Shown: positions 17,453-25,609, numbered from the stretch's first letter. The stretch: 33,732 nucleotides of DNA from Lysobacteraceae bacterium (GCA_021299185.1 JAJTHZ010000195.1:1-33732); one strand, 5' to 3'. Numbers and translations: made by a program. The notes: a model not told the origin generated them from the letters alone.

Positions 17453-18823
17453 TCAAGCAACCCGCCGACGCAGGTAGTTCAAGAGGTCGATGCGGGTGAT
17501 CAACCCGAGGAACCGCTCACCGTCCATCACGATCGCGACGTGGCCGCGGTCGAAAATCGGGATCAGTTCGGCGAGCGGGCGCTTGACGTCGACCAGGTCG
17601 AGCTTGGCCACCATCGCGGTCGAGACCGGGTCGCGGAAGCGCGCCTCGTCGCCGAACACGTGCATCAGCACGTCGGACTCGTCGAGGATGCCGACGATGC
17701 GGTCGCCGTCCATCACCGGCAGCTGCGAGACGTCGTACAGCTTCATCCGCTGGTAGGCGACCAGCAGCAAGTCGTCGGGCTTCACCACCACGGTGTCGCG
17801 CGCCGAATACGGGCGCAGGATCAGGTCGCGCAGGTCGCCGTGCTGCTCGCGCTCGAGGTGCCCCTGGTCGAGCATCCAGTAGTCGTTGTACATCTTCGAC
17901 AGGTACTTGTTGCCGGTGTCGCAGACGAAGGCGACGACCTTCTTCGGCCTCGTCTGCTCGCGGCAGTAGCGCAGCGCGGCGGCGAGGATGGTGCCGCTGG
18001 ACGAGCCGCCCAGGATGCCTTCCTTCTGCAGCAGTTCGCGCCCGGCGAGGAAGCTGTCCTTGTCGCTGACCTGGTAGGCGCGCCGGACCCGCGAGAGGTC
18101 CGCGATCGACGGCACGAAGCCGGAGCCGATGCCCTCCACGGTCCACGAGCCCACCGTGTCCGGCGCCTTGCCGTCGTTGACCAGCCCGGTGAGGATCGAG
18201 CCCTGCGGATCGGCCAGCACGAGGTCGACATGCGGCGCCACGCGCGCGAAGAAACGCGACAGGCCGGTGACCGTGCCCGAGGAGCCGACCCCGAACACGA
18301 TGGCGTCCATGTCGTGGCCCATCTGCGTCCAGATCTCGGGACCGGTGACGGTCTCGTGGGCCAGCGGGTTGTTCGGATTGCCGAACTGGTTGATGTAGTA
18401 GGCGCCCGGCGTCTCGCGCGCGATGCGCTCGGCGAGGTCGAGGTAGTACTCGGGGTGCCCGCGACCGACGTCGGAGCGCGTCAGGCGCACTTCGGCACCC
18501 ATCGCCTTGAGGTTGAAGATCTTCTCGCGGCTCATCTTGTCGGGCACGACGAGGATCAGCCGGTAGCCCTTCTGCTGCGCGGCGAGCGCGAGCCCCAGCC
18601 CGGTGTTGCCGGCCGTGCCCTCGACCAGGGTGGCGCCGGGCGAGATCTTTCCCTCGCGCTCGGCGGCCTCGATCATGAACAGGCCGATGCGGTCCTTGAT
18701 CGAGCCGCCGGGGTTGTTGAGTTCCAGCTTGAGGAACAGCTCGCAGGGCCCGGTGTCGAGGTGCCGGGCCCGCACCATCGGCGTGTCGCCGATCAGTTCG
18801 AGCACGCTGTCGTGGATCGTCAT
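17453..18823 (-). CDS. cbs: Cystathionine beta-synthase
   Basis: A PLP enzyme joining serine (or O-acetylserine) and homocysteine to give cystathionine, the first step of reverse transsulfuration. The 456-aa product has a catalytic domain at 1-320, with the PLP lysine Lys43 in NNPGGSIKDR, a phosphate-loop partner EGTAGNTGLGLA, GVGSSGTVTGLSR and GGSSSGT. A C-terminal CBS-domain pair (about 340-456) includes MKLYDVSQLPVMDGDRIVGI and IFDRGHVAIVMDGERFLGLI. There is no N-terminal heme-binding extension, as expected for bacterial forms. The CBS pair distinguishes it from cysteine synthase. It is the first gene of a leftward run with the AAA+ gene (68 bp on) and then the cystathionine lyase/synthase gene. 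Confidence 0.94.
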   Translation of the reverse strand: MTIHDSVLELIGDTPMVRARHLDTGPCELFLKLELNNPGGSIKDRIGLFMIEAAEREGKISPGATLVEGTAGNTGLGLALAAQQKGYRLILVVPDKMSREKIFNLKAMGAEVRLTRSDVGRGHPEYYLDLAERIARETPGAYYINQFGNPNNPLAHETVTGPEIWTQMGHDMDAIVFGVGSSGTVTGLSRFFARVAPHVDLVLADPQGSILTGLVNDGKAPDTVGSWTVEGIGSGFVPSIADLSRVRRAYQVSDKDSFLAGRELLQKEGILGGSSSGTILAAALRYCREQTRPKKVVAFVCDTGNKYLSKMYNDYWMLDQGHLEREQHGDLRDLILRPYSARDTVVVKPDDLLLVAYQRMKLYDVSQLPVMDGDRIVGILDESDVLMHVFGDEARFRDPVSTAMVAKLDLVDVKRPLAELIPIFDRGHVAIVMDGERFLGLITRIDLLNYLRRRVA

Positions 18824-18917
18824 GGCGTGCGGCGTGGCGCGTGGGCAAGGACGCGGATCATATCAGGCGGGTCGCGCGATCCGCCTTGCGGTGCGGCGCG
18901 GCGCGGCGCGCAAACGA

Positions 18918-18942
18918 CGACGGGCCCACGAGGGGCCCGTCG
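18918..18942 (-). terminator. Hairpin terminator downstream of the YdcH-type gene
   Basis: CGACGGGCCC (18918-18927) and GGGCCCGTCG (18933-18942) form a perfect 10-bp stem with loop ACGAG. It lies about 23 bp after the small gene's stop codon. On the minus strand the stem is followed by TTTG, a short T-run, so termination may be partly factor-dependent. Confidence 0.65.
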
Positions 18943-18964
18943 GCGGTCATGGCATCGGTGCGCG

Positions 18965-19183
18965 TCAGTGCGCGGCGGATTTCTCGAAGATGGTGGTCAG
19001 GCGATCCTTGGCGTGCAGCTTTTCCTTCTTCATCCGCGCCAGCGTCATGTCGTCGATCGGTCGCACGCCGAGCTCGGCATCCAACACCTGCTTGTCGAGT
19101 TCCCGGTGCCGCAAGTACAGCGAACGGAACTCGGCGTTGCTCTTCATCAGGACATCGACTTCCTGCTGACGGCCTTCGAACAT
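18965..19183 (-). CDS. YdcH family (DUF465) small protein
   Basis: The 72-aa product starts MFEGRQQEVDVLMKSNAEFR and is almost entirely helical and charged, with LYLRHRELDKQVLDAELG and a DMTLARMKKEKLHAKDRL region typical of YdcH/DUF465 proteins. These form short helical hairpins; their role is not established. The ATG at 19183 has a strong ribosome-binding site (GAGGAG, 7 nt away), so the longer in-frame start is rejected. A terminator-like hairpin lies 39 nt upstream of the start, and another terminator follows the gene, so it is probably an independent unit or one controlled by read-through. Confidence 0.88.
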   Translation of the reverse strand: MFEGRQQEVDVLMKSNAEFRSLYLRHRELDKQVLDAELGVRPIDDMTLARMKKEKLHAKDRLTTIFEKSAAH

Positions 19184-19212
19184 CGTTCTTCTCCTCGCGT
19201 CGTGGTTCGGCT

Positions 19213-19255
19213 CAAAACAAAACGCCCCGCGGCAGCAGCGCTGCACGCGGGGCGT
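19213..19255 (-). terminator. Strong intrinsic terminator or attenuator upstream of YdcH
   Basis: On the minus strand a 10-bp perfect stem (arms 19246-19255 and 19222-19231, ACGCCCCGCG/CGCGGGGCGT) encloses a GCAGCGCTGC-type inner dyad. It is followed by TTTTGTTTTG. This is the best intrinsic terminator in the window. It does not follow a recognised gene closely: the OmpA-like gene ends about 325 bp upstream. A 49-codon frame (19212-19361) ends inside it. Confidence 0.85.
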
Positions 19256-19256
19256 C

Positions 19257-19581
19257 GTCGGTAAGCATCGTTCCTGCGGGGCCTTCGATACCGCCTGCCA
19301 GCCGCCGTCCCGTCCGCAGGTAGGCGGGGGCGGCTTCGGGCTTTGGCACTGCGACACTCATCGTGGTCCGGCCTCCGGCGGGGCGCGTGATCGCGACCCC
19401 ACGTGGACGAACCTACGCCTGCCGGCGGCGCTTGGCAATCCCTTTTTCCAGACCCCCGCGCGCCCCCGCACGGCCCTCGCACGGCCCCCGCGGGCAGGAA
19501 AAATCCTCTTTCGGATCAGGGATTTGGCCCAACCCAGGCGAACGGGAACTCGGCGCGCCGGCGGTGGTCGTGGCGCCCCGG
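19257..19581. other. 325-bp spacer upstream of the YdcH terminator
   Basis: It holds a candidate minus-strand promoter (TTGCCA 19433-19438, 17-bp spacer, TAGGTT 19410-19415). It also holds a possible 49-codon leader frame starting ATG at 19361, with GGAGG about 10 nt upstream. Neither is certain. An AAATCC/GGATTT short inverted repeat lies near 19500-19530. Confidence 0.4.
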
Positions 19582-20571
19582 TCAGGGCGCTCCTGACTCC
19601 ACGACCACCTCCACGCGGCGATTGCGCGCGCGGCCTTCGGCGCTGTCGTTGGGTGCCACCGGCTCGGCCGCGCCGAGGCCGACCGTGGTCAGCCGTGCCG
19701 CGTCCACGCCGCGCTGCACGAGCGCGTCGCGCACCGCGTCGGCGCGGCGCTGCGAGAGCACCTGGTTGAGGTTGGCGCCGCCGCGGTTGTCGGTGTGGCC
19801 CTCGATGCGGACGCGGCGCGTCGGGTCGCGCTGCACGAACTCGACCACCCGATCGAGGTTGGCCAGCGCCTCGGGCTGCAGGGTGGCCTTGCCCGGCGGG
19901 AACACCGATTCGCCCAGCGTCATCACCTCGCCGCGCGCATCGCGCCGCGCGGTGAGCGTCTGCATCTGGATGCGCAGGCTCTCGGCGGCCGCCAGCGCCA
20001 GTTCCGCCTCGCGCCGCGCAAGCCCGGCCTCCTCGGCCTGCGCCTGCGCCAGCCGCTTGGCCTGCTCGGCCTGCGCTCGCGCGTCCTCGGCGGCCAGCGC
20101 GGATTCGTCGCGCAGCGCCAGCGCCTCGGCCGCGTCCTGGCGGGCACGCTCGGCCTCCTCGGCCTTGGCGAGGTTCTGCACCCGCAGTTTCTCGGCCTCC
20201 AGCCGCGCCAGTTCGGCGTCGCGGCGCGTGGCCTCGAGGCGGATCGCATCGGCCTCGCGCTCCAGCTGCGCGAGGCGCTCCTCGTCGCGCGCGGCCTGCG
20301 CGGCGGCGTAGGCGATGTCGACCCGGCGTTCGGCGACGTAGGCGAGTTCGGCGCGCTCGGCCTCGCGGGCGCCGGCGGCGGCAGCCAGCTGGCGCACGGC
20401 ATCACGCGCGCGCGCGATCTCGGCGCCGGCCCGCGGCGCGAGGTCGGCGTCGGCCTCCAGGCGGGCGAGTTCGGCCTCGATGCGTTCCCGGTCGAGGTCG
20501 CGCTTGGGCGCGGCGCCGCAGGCGACCAGCGCCAGCGCGGGCAGGAGGATGGCGAGCCGCAGGCGCGTCAT
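19582..20571 (-). CDS. OmpA-family lipoprotein with N-terminal coiled coil
   Basis: A 329-aa envelope protein. The signal sequence ends in lipobox LVAC with lipid-bearing Cys18 (LLPALALVACGAAPK). Residues 25-215 are a long Ala/Glu/Arg-rich coiled coil, partly like DUF4398. The C-terminal OmpA domain (about 220-325) binds peptidoglycan: FPPGKATLQPEALANLDRVV, IEGHTDNRGGANLNQVLSQR, and a final RARNRRVEVVVE. It would tether the outer membrane to the cell wall. The ATG overlaps the stop codon of the upstream DUF4398 gene by four bases (ATGA), so the two are translationally coupled. Confidence 0.92.
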   Translation of the reverse strand: MTRLRLAILLPALALVACGAAPKRDLDRERIEAELARLEADADLAPRAGAEIARARDAVRQLAAAAGAREAERAELAYVAERRVDIAYAAAQAARDEERLAQLEREADAIRLEATRRDAELARLEAEKLRVQNLAKAEEAERARQDAAEALALRDESALAAEDARAQAEQAKRLAQAQAEEAGLARREAELALAAAESLRIQMQTLTARRDARGEVMTLGESVFPPGKATLQPEALANLDRVVEFVQRDPTRRVRIEGHTDNRGGANLNQVLSQRRADAVRDALVQRGVDAARLTTVGLGAAEPVAPNDSAEGRARNRRVEVVVESGAP

Positions 20572-20948
20572 GGCGCGCCCTCCCCGAGCAGGGTCGCGCG
20601 CAGGCGCTCGTTGTCCTCGGCCTTGCTGCGGGCAGCGTCGCGCGCGGCGGCGGCGCGCGCCTTGGCGGCGGCGAGTTCGGCGTCGACCGTGGCCTGGCGC
20701 GCCAGGGTGGCGGCCGTCCGGTAGTCGCGCTCCTCGCTGGCCGTGCGCGCGCCGGCCAGCTTGTCCTGCGCAAAGCGCAGTTCGACCGGGGCGCTGGCCG
20801 CCGCGCCCGCGCTGCGGGCGCGCGCCAGCGCGGATTCGGCGTCGGCCAGTTCGGCCAGCGGCGGCGGCGCGGTGGCGCAGGCCGCCAGGGCCAGGCTGAG
20901 CCCCGCGACCGCGGACCCGCGATGGATTTTTCGCTGCGTTGCTGTCAT
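20568..20948 (-). CDS. DUF4398 domain lipoprotein
   Basis: The 126-aa product has a lipoprotein signal with lipobox LAAC (Cys24 in LSLALAACATAPP). A helical DUF4398 domain follows: LADAESALARARSAGA, PVELRFAQDKLAGARTASE, YRTAATLARQATVDAELAAA. DUF4398 lipoproteins are commonly paired with OmpA-like partners, as here, and are presumed periplasmic helical bundles in envelope maintenance; that role is inferred. The downstream gene starts inside this stop codon. It is divergent from pilU with about 110 bp between, which should contain both promoters. Confidence 0.88.
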   Translation of the reverse strand: MTATQRKIHRGSAVAGLSLALAACATAPPPLAELADAESALARARSAGAAASAPVELRFAQDKLAGARTASEERDYRTAATLARQATVDAELAAAKARAAAARDAARSKAEDNERLRATLLGEGAP

Positions 20949-21059
20949 AAACTTCTGCGGGATCAGGCCGGTCCAGCGCTATTGTGTGAACGGACCTGAG
21001 GGTTTGCAACGGGCGGAAGGCGCGCGGTCCCCGGGGGGCTACGCGGTCAGGACTTGCGC

Positions 21060-22166
21060 ATGGACATCGGCTATTTCCTCAAGTTGATGACCGAGAAGGG
21101 CGCCTCGGACATGTTTCTCACCACCGGCGCCCCGGTGAACATCAAGGTCGAGGGCAAGCTGTACCCGCTCGGCAACACCGGGCTGCCCGGCGGCATGGTG
21201 AAGAAGATCGCCTACTCGCTGATGGACGAGGGCCAGGTGCCCAAGTTCGAGCGCGACCTCGAGATGAACATGGCGATCGCGGTCAAGGATGCCGGCCGCT
21301 TCCGCATCAACGTGTTCAAGCAGCGCGGCGAAGTGGGCATGGTGATCCGCGCGATCAAGAGCGAGATCCCGTCCTTCGACGCGCTCAAGCTGCCGCCGGT
21401 GCTGCGCTCGATCATCATGGAGCCGCGTGGCCTGGTGCTGGTGGTGGGCGCCACCGGTTCGGGCAAGTCGACCACGCTGGCGGCGATGCTGGACTACCGC
21501 AACGCCAACACCTCGGGCCACATCCTCACCATCGAGGACCCGATCGAGTTCCTGCACCGGCACAAGAAGTCGATCGTCAACCAGCGCGAGGACGGGCTCG
21601 ACACGCACTCGTACCACGAGGCGCTCAAGAACGCGATGCGCGAGGCGCCGGACGTGATCCTGATCGGCGAGATCCGCGACATGGAGACGATGGAGGCCGC
21701 GATCTCGTTCTCCGAGACCGGGCACCTGTGCCTCGCCACCCTGCACTCCAACAACGCCGACCAGACCCTCGAGCGCATCCTCAACTTCTTCCCCGAGTCG
21801 GCGCACAAGAACATCCTGATGAACCTGGCGCTGAACCTGAAGGCGGTGATCAGCCAGCGCCTGGTCACCGGCAGGGACGGCAAGCGCCTGCCGGCGGTGG
21901 AAGTGCTGATCAACACCCCGCTGATCCGCGACATGATCCGCCGCGGGCAGATCCACGAGATGAAGGAAGCGATGGACCGATCCCTGGCCGAGAGCATGCA
22001 GACCTTCGACCAGGCGCTGTATTCGCTCTACAAGGAAGGCAAGATCGAGCTCGAGGAGGCGCTCACCAAGGCCGACTCGCGCGACGGGCTGGCGCTGAAG
22101 ATCCGCCTCGCCGAGGGCGGTGAGCCCGGCGCCGAGAACAACCCCTTCGACCCCAACGCCTACTGA
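21060..22166 (+). CDS. pilU: Type IV pilus ATPase PilU
   Basis: A PilT-like hexameric secretion ATPase (368 aa) that assists retraction of type IV pili at the inner-membrane base. Motifs: Walker A GATGSGKST (130-138), Asp box TIEDPIEFLHRHKKS (157-171), Walker B DVILIGEIRD (198-207), and His box SFSETGHLCLATLHSNNA (217-234). The HLCLATLH wording and FFPESAHKNIL that follow match PilU rather than PilT, as does the acidic C-terminal tail EPGAENNPFDPNAY. ATG 21060 was chosen; TTG two codons upstream is possible. The usual partner pilT is not adjacent: the upstream neighbour is the divergent lipoprotein pair. Confidence 0.94.
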   Translation: MDIGYFLKLMTEKGASDMFLTTGAPVNIKVEGKLYPLGNTGLPGGMVKKIAYSLMDEGQVPKFERDLEMNMAIAVKDAGRFRINVFKQRGEVGMVIRAIKSEIPSFDALKLPPVLRSIIMEPRGLVLVVGATGSGKSTTLAAMLDYRNANTSGHILTIEDPIEFLHRHKKSIVNQREDGLDTHSYHEALKNAMREAPDVILIGEIRDMETMEAAISFSETGHLCLATLHSNNADQTLERILNFFPESAHKNILMNLALNLKAVISQRLVTGRDGKRLPAVEVLINTPLIRDMIRRGQIHEMKEAMDRSLAESMQTFDQALYSLYKEGKIELEEALTKADSRDGLALKIRLAEGGEPGAENNPFDPNAY

Positions 22167-22173
22167 GGGCGCG

Positions 22174-22686
22174 ATGGCCGCGCTCGACGTGCGCATCCGC
22201 GCCGCCGAACCGGCGGATGCCGACGCCGTGCGGCGCATCTATGCCGCACCGGCCGCGCAGGCCGGAACCCTGCAACTGCCCTACCCCACCCTCGATCTGT
22301 GGCAACAGCGCCTGGCCGGCCTCGGTGCCGGTCGCCACGCGCTGGTCGCCGAGGTCGACGGCGAGGTGGTCGGCCAGATCGGCCTCTACACCCAGGCGGA
22401 CACGCCGCGCCGGGCGCACGTCGCCGGGATCGGCATGGGCGTGCGCGACGACTGGCAGGGCCGCGGGATCGGCGGTGCGCTGCTGGCCGCGGCGATCGAC
22501 CTCGCCGAGCGCTGGCTGCAGGTGACGCGGATCGAGATCGAGGTCTACGCCGACAACGCGGCGGCGATCGCGCTGTACAAGAAGCACGGCTTCGTGCGCG
22601 AGGGCCTGCATCGCCGCCACGCGTTCCGCGACGGCGCCTACGTCGACACCCTGTCGATGGCGCGGCTGCGCCCGACGCAGCCCTGA
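22174..22686 (+). CDS. GNAT N-acetyltransferase, YhhY-like
   Basis: A 170-aa GCN5-type acetyltransferase. The acetyl-CoA loop is in VRDDWQGRGIGGALL (about 90-104), and the C-terminal part has YADNAAAIALYKKHGFVREG. It parallels E. coli YhhY, an L-amino-acid N-acetyltransferase, segment by segment: TLQLPYPTLDLWQQRLA, then RRAHVAGIGMGV, then AFRDGAYVDTLSMARL. Acetylation of free amino acids is therefore the best guess. It begins 7 bp after the pilU stop and is probably co-transcribed, although no functional link to pili is apparent. Confidence 0.9.
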   Translation: MAALDVRIRAAEPADADAVRRIYAAPAAQAGTLQLPYPTLDLWQQRLAGLGAGRHALVAEVDGEVVGQIGLYTQADTPRRAHVAGIGMGVRDDWQGRGIGGALLAAAIDLAERWLQVTRIEIEVYADNAAAIALYKKHGFVREGLHRRHAFRDGAYVDTLSMARLRPTQP

Positions 22687-22757
22687 TCCGGCGGGAGACC
22701 GGCAGCGACGGACACACCCGACGGGAACGTCCGGGAGCGGGAGCAGTGGCGACGTCG

Positions 22758-22775
22758 ACAGGTGTTAACTCCTGT
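22758..22775. promoter_or_regulatory. 18-bp imperfect palindrome upstream of the ammonium transporter
   Basis: ACAGGTGTTAACTCCTGT reads the same on the opposite strand at 16 of 18 positions, around a central GTTAAC. It lies 100 bp upstream of the transporter start in a 188-bp gap. It has the size and symmetry of a repressor or activator site. The protein is unknown, and it does not match the NtrC consensus I know (TGCACC-n-GGTGCA). Confidence 0.45.
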
Positions 22776-22874
22776 GGCGGAGCCGCATTTCAGCCGACTC
22801 CGTCGCGGACGAAGGTAAGATTCTTGCGCCGCGGGCGGGGCGCCCGCGCGCCTCATTCCACGCCCGGAGTGCCC

Positions 22875-24191
22875 ATGCGTCGATTCATCTGCTCCGCCGT
22901 CGCGCTGGGCGCGCCCCAGCCGGCTTTCGCCAGTTCGTTGGCCGACGGCACGTCGATGCTGCACATGGTCTGGGTCGCCGTGTGCGCCGGCCTCGTGCTG
23001 CTGATGCAGCCGGGCTTCGCGTTTCTCGAAAGCGGCTTGGCGCGCGCCAAGAACGCGGTGAACGTCCTGATGAAGAACTTCACCGACTGCGCGATCGCGT
23101 CGGTGGGCTACTGGACGATCGGTTTCGGGCTGATGTTCGGCGTCAACAGCACGGGCTGGTTCGGCTTCTCCGGCTTCATGCCCAGCGAGGGCACGGGGCT
23201 GGTCAACGTGCTTTATCAGACGTTCTTCGCCGCCACCACGGCCACCATCATCAGCGGCGCGGTGGCCGAGCGCATGCGGTACCTGCCCTACCTGATCGGG
23301 ACCCTGGCGGTGGTGGTGCTGATCTACCCATTGAGCGGAAGCTGGATCTGGGGCGGCACCCCGGAGGCACCGGGCTGGTTGCGCGGCCTGGGTTTCGTCG
23401 ATGCAGCCGGCGGCGTCGGCGTGCACGCGGTCGGCGGGTTCATCGCGCTCGCGGCCGTGATCGTGCTCGGCCCGCGCTTCGGCCGTTTCGGCCGAGACGG
23501 CGGCGTGCGCCAGATCCCCGGACACAGCCTGCCGCTGGCCGCACTCGGCGCGTTCCTGCTGTGGATCGGCTGGCTGGGCTTCAACGGCGGGGCGACCGAG
23601 CAGGACTTCTCGGACCTCGGACGCATCGTGCTCAACACGCATCTCGCCGCGTCCACCGGCATCATCGGCGCCATCCTGCTGCAGGTACTTCGTGGACGCC
23701 CGGTGCTGGCGACCCAGGTGCTCAACGGCGCGCTCGGCGGTCTGGTCGGCATCACTGCCGGCGCGAAGTCCGTCGAGCCGAGCAGCGCGGCCGTGATCGG
23801 CCTCGGCGCGGGCGTGATCGTGGTGCTGGGCAGCGCCTTGCTGCACCGCCTGAGGATCGACGACGTGGTGGATGCGTTTCCCGTGCACGGGCTGTGTGGT
23901 GTGTACGGGGCGATCATGGCCGGCGCACTGTTCGCCGGCGACCTCTTCAACCCAGAGCGCGTCTTGACCCAGGCGATCGGTGCTTTCGCCGTCGCGGCCT
24001 GGGCCTTCGGTGCCGGCTGGTTCGTGTTCAAGTCGATCGACCTCATGATCGGCCTGCGTGCGCCGACCGAGCACGAGCAGTCCGGCCTCGACTACACCGA
24101 GCACCATGAACTCGGCTATCCGGAGTTCATGACCGCTCGCACCCATCGCGCGGTGGAGGACGCCGCGCCGGCGCGCGCGACCGCGAAATGA
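22875..24191 (+). CDS. amt: Ammonium transporter (Amt family)
   Basis: An 11-helix Amt/Mep/Rh channel of 438 aa. Family marks are FAFLESGLARAKNAVNVLMK (48-67), SGAVAERMRY (127-136), WIGWLGFNGG (230-239) and the twin pore histidines His184 (GVHAVGGF) and His338 (FPVHGLCGVYGA), equivalent to His168 and His318 of E. coli AmtB. An N-terminal stretch ending AFAS suggests a cleaved signal peptide, as in AmtB. No glnK (PII) gene is adjacent, contrary to the usual arrangement. Instead the stop codon overlaps the start of an unknown gene (ATGA). The ATG at 22875 has GGAG about 6 nt upstream. Confidence 0.94.
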   Translation: MRRFICSAVALGAPQPAFASSLADGTSMLHMVWVAVCAGLVLLMQPGFAFLESGLARAKNAVNVLMKNFTDCAIASVGYWTIGFGLMFGVNSTGWFGFSGFMPSEGTGLVNVLYQTFFAATTATIISGAVAERMRYLPYLIGTLAVVVLIYPLSGSWIWGGTPEAPGWLRGLGFVDAAGGVGVHAVGGFIALAAVIVLGPRFGRFGRDGGVRQIPGHSLPLAALGAFLLWIGWLGFNGGATEQDFSDLGRIVLNTHLAASTGIIGAILLQVLRGRPVLATQVLNGALGGLVGITAGAKSVEPSSAAVIGLGAGVIVVLGSALLHRLRIDDVVDAFPVHGLCGVYGAIMAGALFAGDLFNPERVLTQAIGAFAVAAWAFGAGWFVFKSIDLMIGLRAPTEHEQSGLDYTEHHELGYPEFMTARTHRAVEDAAPARATAK

Positions 24192-24937
24192 ACGATCGGA
24201 GACCCGCCGACCCGCCGAAGCTGAACCAGCGGCGACGCGCCGTCTACGGCGCGTTGAAGTCGCTGTTCGGCGAACGGCCCGCCGTGGTCTCCGGCTGCTT
24301 CCGCCTGTGGGAGCGTGAGTTCGCCAACTTGCCGCACTTCGTCGTCACCCGCTTCGTCTCGCGCTGCACCGAGACGGTCGGCATGAGCGACGCCGAGCGC
24401 ATCGCGCTGACGCGGCGGACGTTCGAACTGATGGCGAAGCCCTACGAGTCGCTGGAGCGCTATCCGGACGACCTTCTCGCGGCGACAGGAGAACCGGCGC
24501 CTGCGGCGCCCGTCGCCGCACCGGCGCCAGCGGCTACGGCGGCGCGCACGCCGAGTTCGTTCGTCGCCGCCGCAGCCCTTCCTGCCGAGGCGATCATCGC
24601 CGGCGCCGTTGGTCGATCGCTGCTGTCGCCACTGCGCGCCCAGGCGCGCAGCAAGCCGACGCTGCTGGGCGAGATCGTCGGCGATGCAGCGCGCCACGCG
24701 CGGCTGCCGGAGGTTCTGCGCGAGCGCATCACCACGTGGTGTTCCAACGGCGGCGCCGACGACGCCGTGTTGGCCGACCTCGACCTCGAATCCCTCCGCC
24801 AGTGGGTGCACGTGCTCTACCTCGCGGCATGCGACGCCAGCGGCCCGGTCGCTGCCGATCGCCTGTTGGCGCAATCCATTTCGCGGGCCGGCGCGCTGCC
24901 AGCCGCCGTGGAATTCCCGCCCGACCAGTTGCTCTGA
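24188..24937 (+). CDS. Unknown protein translationally coupled to the ammonium transporter
   Basis: I do not recognise this 249-aa protein. It has no signal peptide or clear membrane helix. An N-terminal helical, basic/aromatic domain (about 1-95) has KLNQRRRAVYGALKSLFGER, then FRLWEREFANLPHFVVTRFV, then RRTFELMAKPYESLERYPDD. A Pro/Ala linker covers about 98-125. A C-terminal helical domain (about 130-249) contains EVLRERITTWCSNGGADDAV and LRQWVHVLYLAACDASGPVA. Its ATG lies within the last codons of amt (4-bp overlap), and it ends 6 bp before the convergent maiA stop. Coupling suggests a role in ammonium uptake, in the position where glnK normally sits, but there is no PII-like sequence. Confidence 0.8.
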   Translation: MNDRRPADPPKLNQRRRAVYGALKSLFGERPAVVSGCFRLWEREFANLPHFVVTRFVSRCTETVGMSDAERIALTRRTFELMAKPYESLERYPDDLLAATGEPAPAAPVAAPAPAATAARTPSSFVAAAALPAEAIIAGAVGRSLLSPLRAQARSKPTLLGEIVGDAARHARLPEVLRERITTWCSNGGADDAVLADLDLESLRQWVHVLYLAACDASGPVAADRLLAQSISRAGALPAAVEFPPDQLL

Positions 24938-24943
24938 TCCGGC

Positions 24944-25609
24944 TCAGCCGCGCGGCGCGTCCGGCTGGTTCTCGGGCCGCGCACGGTCGAAGGCCGGCAC
25001 CGTGAGGCACTGCTCGTAGATGCGCTTGACGGTCGGATAGCGCGACAGGTCGACCATGAAGCGCTGCGCGTTGTAGCACTGCGGCGCGAGGCAGATGTCG
25101 GCGATCGAGGGCGAGTCGCCCTCGCAGAACGCGCCGGTGGACGGATTGCCCGCGAGCAGTTCCTCCAGCGCCTCCAGGCCGGTCTCGATCCAGTGCCGCA
25201 CCCAGCGCTCGCGCTCGACCTGCGGCGTGTTGAACTCGGCCTCGAGCCACTGCAGGACGCGGGTGTTGTTGAGCGGGTGGATGTCGCAGGCCACCACCAG
25301 CGCCAGCGAGCGGGCGCGGGCGCGCTCGCGCGCGGTCACCGGCAGCAGGCGCGCCCCCGAGTGGGACTCGTCGAGGTACTCGACGATGGCCAGCGACTGC
25401 CGGATCACGCGCTCGCCGTCGACCAGCACCGGCACCATGCGCTGCGGGTTGACCGCGTGGTAGCCGGGCGTGTGCTGCTCGGAGCCGCCCGGCGCGATGT
25501 TGACCGGCACCAGTTCGTAGGGCAGCCCCTTGAGATTGAGCGCGATGCGCGCGCGATAGGCCGCGCTGGAGCGCCAGTAGCTGTACAGCTTCATGCCTTC
25601 TGCGGCCAT
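24944..25609 (-). CDS. maiA: Maleylacetoacetate isomerase (zeta-class GST)
   Basis: A glutathione-dependent enzyme converting 4-maleylacetoacetate to 4-fumarylacetoacetate in tyrosine/homogentisate degradation. The N-terminal thioredoxin-like domain carries the zeta-GST signature YSYWRSSAAYRARIALNLKG, with the catalytic serine in SSAAYR, and QSLAIVEYLDE. The C-terminal helical domain has DIHPLNNTRVLQWL, then PSIADICLAPQCYNAQRF. The ATG at 25609 (221 aa) has AGGGGGG just upstream. The ATG at 25594 (216 aa, MKLYSYW) is an alternative that matches most family members. It is the last gene of the leftward pathway run, separated from fahA by about 138 bp. Confidence 0.93.
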   Translation of the reverse strand: MAAEGMKLYSYWRSSAAYRARIALNLKGLPYELVPVNIAPGGSEQHTPGYHAVNPQRMVPVLVDGERVIRQSLAIVEYLDESHSGARLLPVTARERARARSLALVVACDIHPLNNTRVLQWLEAEFNTPQVERERWVRHWIETGLEALEELLAGNPSTGAFCEGDSPSIADICLAPQCYNAQRFMVDLSRYPTVKRIYEQCLTVPAFDRARPENQPDAPRG

